NCBI GenBank assembly: GCA_016617785.1
Contig: JADILM010000010.1
Coordinates: 558,001 to 622,000, forward strand
Reading direction: 5' to 3'
DNA: 64,000 bases
Origin: Sporobolomyces roseus
Lineage: Eukaryota; Basidiomycota; Microbotryomycetes; Sporidiobolales; Sporidiobolaceae
Shown here: positions 63,447 to 64,000 of the stretch, piece by piece
How positions within the stretch are numbered: the stretch's first letter is position 1
Layout of the letters: every line of letters starts with the position of its first letter
Made by a program: the position numbers and the translations under genes
Notes under the pieces: model-generated
Database searches by the model: none
What the model saw: the letters and a program-made list of their open reading frames with translations, nothing else
What the model was told of the DNA's origin: nothing

Positions 63447-64000
63447 CTAAGCGTTCTTGATCCTGTCGAGAGCTGCGATAGCGTCGTCCATTTCGCTCGT
63501 CGAAGTATCGACATTCTCCTTCCCTTTTTCCCCCTCGTTGACGACCTCGACGACTTCCTTCCCGTTCTCTCCTGTTCCTGACCTCGCTACTACAGCCTCC
63601 TCCAACAGCTCCTTCGCGACCTGAGGTTCTCCTGCTGGCCGTCCAGGAGAGTTCCAACCGAGATCCTGCATTCCTCCCTGAACCGCTTTTCCCAATCCTC
63701 CTTCACCACCCCTCGCTTCAATCACCGGTTCGAAAGGATCCCAGTCCATCTCATCAGTCGCTCTCGCACCCGATTCTCCAAAAGTATCGTCCTTCTCTAC
63801 TCTCGGCTCAAATCGTTCGTCGACAGAGTCCGTCGCCGATCCAAACAACTCGCTCAAAGGTTTCAACCCGGCATCGACTGTGTTCGGGGATCCCAAGTGT
63901 CTCGAACGATCAGGAGAGTCGATGGCGATCCTTTGAATAGGTCGAGTCGGAGTGAGAGGTCGAGAAATCGGAATCGAATGATCGAAAGCGGAGGCGAGAG
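63447..64000 (-). CDS. 3' end of an unidentified gene (cut by window edge)
   Basis: The frame is open from the window end to the stop at 63447-63449 and continues beyond 64000. The visible 184 residues are acidic and probably disordered. They are rich in Glu, Gly, Asp and Ser, with Pro/Thr near the start of the visible part (ISRPLTPTRPIQRIAIDSPD), DEMDWDPFEPVIEARG in the middle and DDAIAALDRIKNA at the end. The first Met-like codons in the frame are TTG, so no start lies in the window. No domain was recognised; it may be the low-complexity tail of a larger regulatory or scaffold protein. Confidence 0.7.
   Translation of the reverse strand, partial: LASAFDHSIPISRPLTPTRPIQRIAIDSPDRSRHLGSPNTVDAGLKPLSELFGSATDSVDERFEPRVEKDDTFGESGARATDEMDWDPFEPVIEARGGEGGLGKAVQGGMQDLGWNSPGRPAGEPQVAKELLEEAVVARSGTGENGKEVVEVVNEGEKGKENVDTSTSEMDDAIAALDRIKNA

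Overview
This window is nuclear DNA from an intron-rich fungus, most likely a basidiomycete. Nearly every gene is split by short introns of about 40 to 90 bases with GTRNGT donors, a branch site close to CTGAC or CTGAT, and a YAG acceptor. Genes lie close together on both strands. Protein content is typical of a filamentous or dimorphic basidiomycete. A subphylum such as Pucciniomycotina is only a guess. Exon joins were read by eye from frame, splice signals and family motifs; most close in phase, and the unresolved ones are named in their entries.

Layout. 0.2-10 kb: 3-ketodihydrosphingosine reductase (-), divergent from a two-domain fluoride exporter (+), then a secreted ferritin-like protein, a PP2C phosphatase and an SDT1-type pyrimidine 5'-nucleotidase (all +). 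10.3-13.0 kb: a 5'-truncated HSP70 plus an F-box-like gene with a stop codon inside it. 13.6-19.3 kb: a mitochondrial arabitol-dehydrogenase-type SDR (-), a tail-anchored coiled-coil protein of unknown function (-), and a Ser/Thr-rich single-pass membrane protein (+). 19.9-24.1 kb: the intact F-box-like gene and complete cytosolic HSP70 (-), which mirror the 10.3-13.0 kb block and form an inverted segmental duplication. 25-36 kb: universal stress protein, 21-exon sugar porter, FSP1/AIFM2-like oxidoreductase with a GC-AG intron, and an S28 serine carboxypeptidase (all +). 36-43 kb: PRMT3-like arginine methyltransferase (-), ribosomal protein L4 and isovaleryl-CoA dehydrogenase (+). 43.6-47 kb: an intron-containing tRNA-Ala, a five-exon gene for a 90-residue protein (-), and an F-box/LRR-like gene with an apparent frameshift (-). 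47-53 kb: HSL-type esterase (+), WD40 DCAF/WDTC1-like protein (-), SAM methyltransferase (+). 53.5-58.6 kb: 2-oxoglutarate dehydrogenase E1 and an SDR (-). 59.4-63.2 kb: tandem fungal O-methyltransferases (+), the second with an apparent frameshift. 63.4-64 kb: 3' end of an unidentified gene (-).

Most of the content is core metabolism and stress physiology: leucine catabolism, TCA cycle, sphingolipid synthesis, protein folding and translation. There is no co-regulated cluster, although the tandem O-methyltransferases and neighbouring SDR resemble par‌tial secondary-metabolism content. The most unusual structure is the HSP70/F-box inverted repeat. Its arms show patchy identity suggesting gene conversion, and the left arm carries decayed or remodelled copies of both genes.
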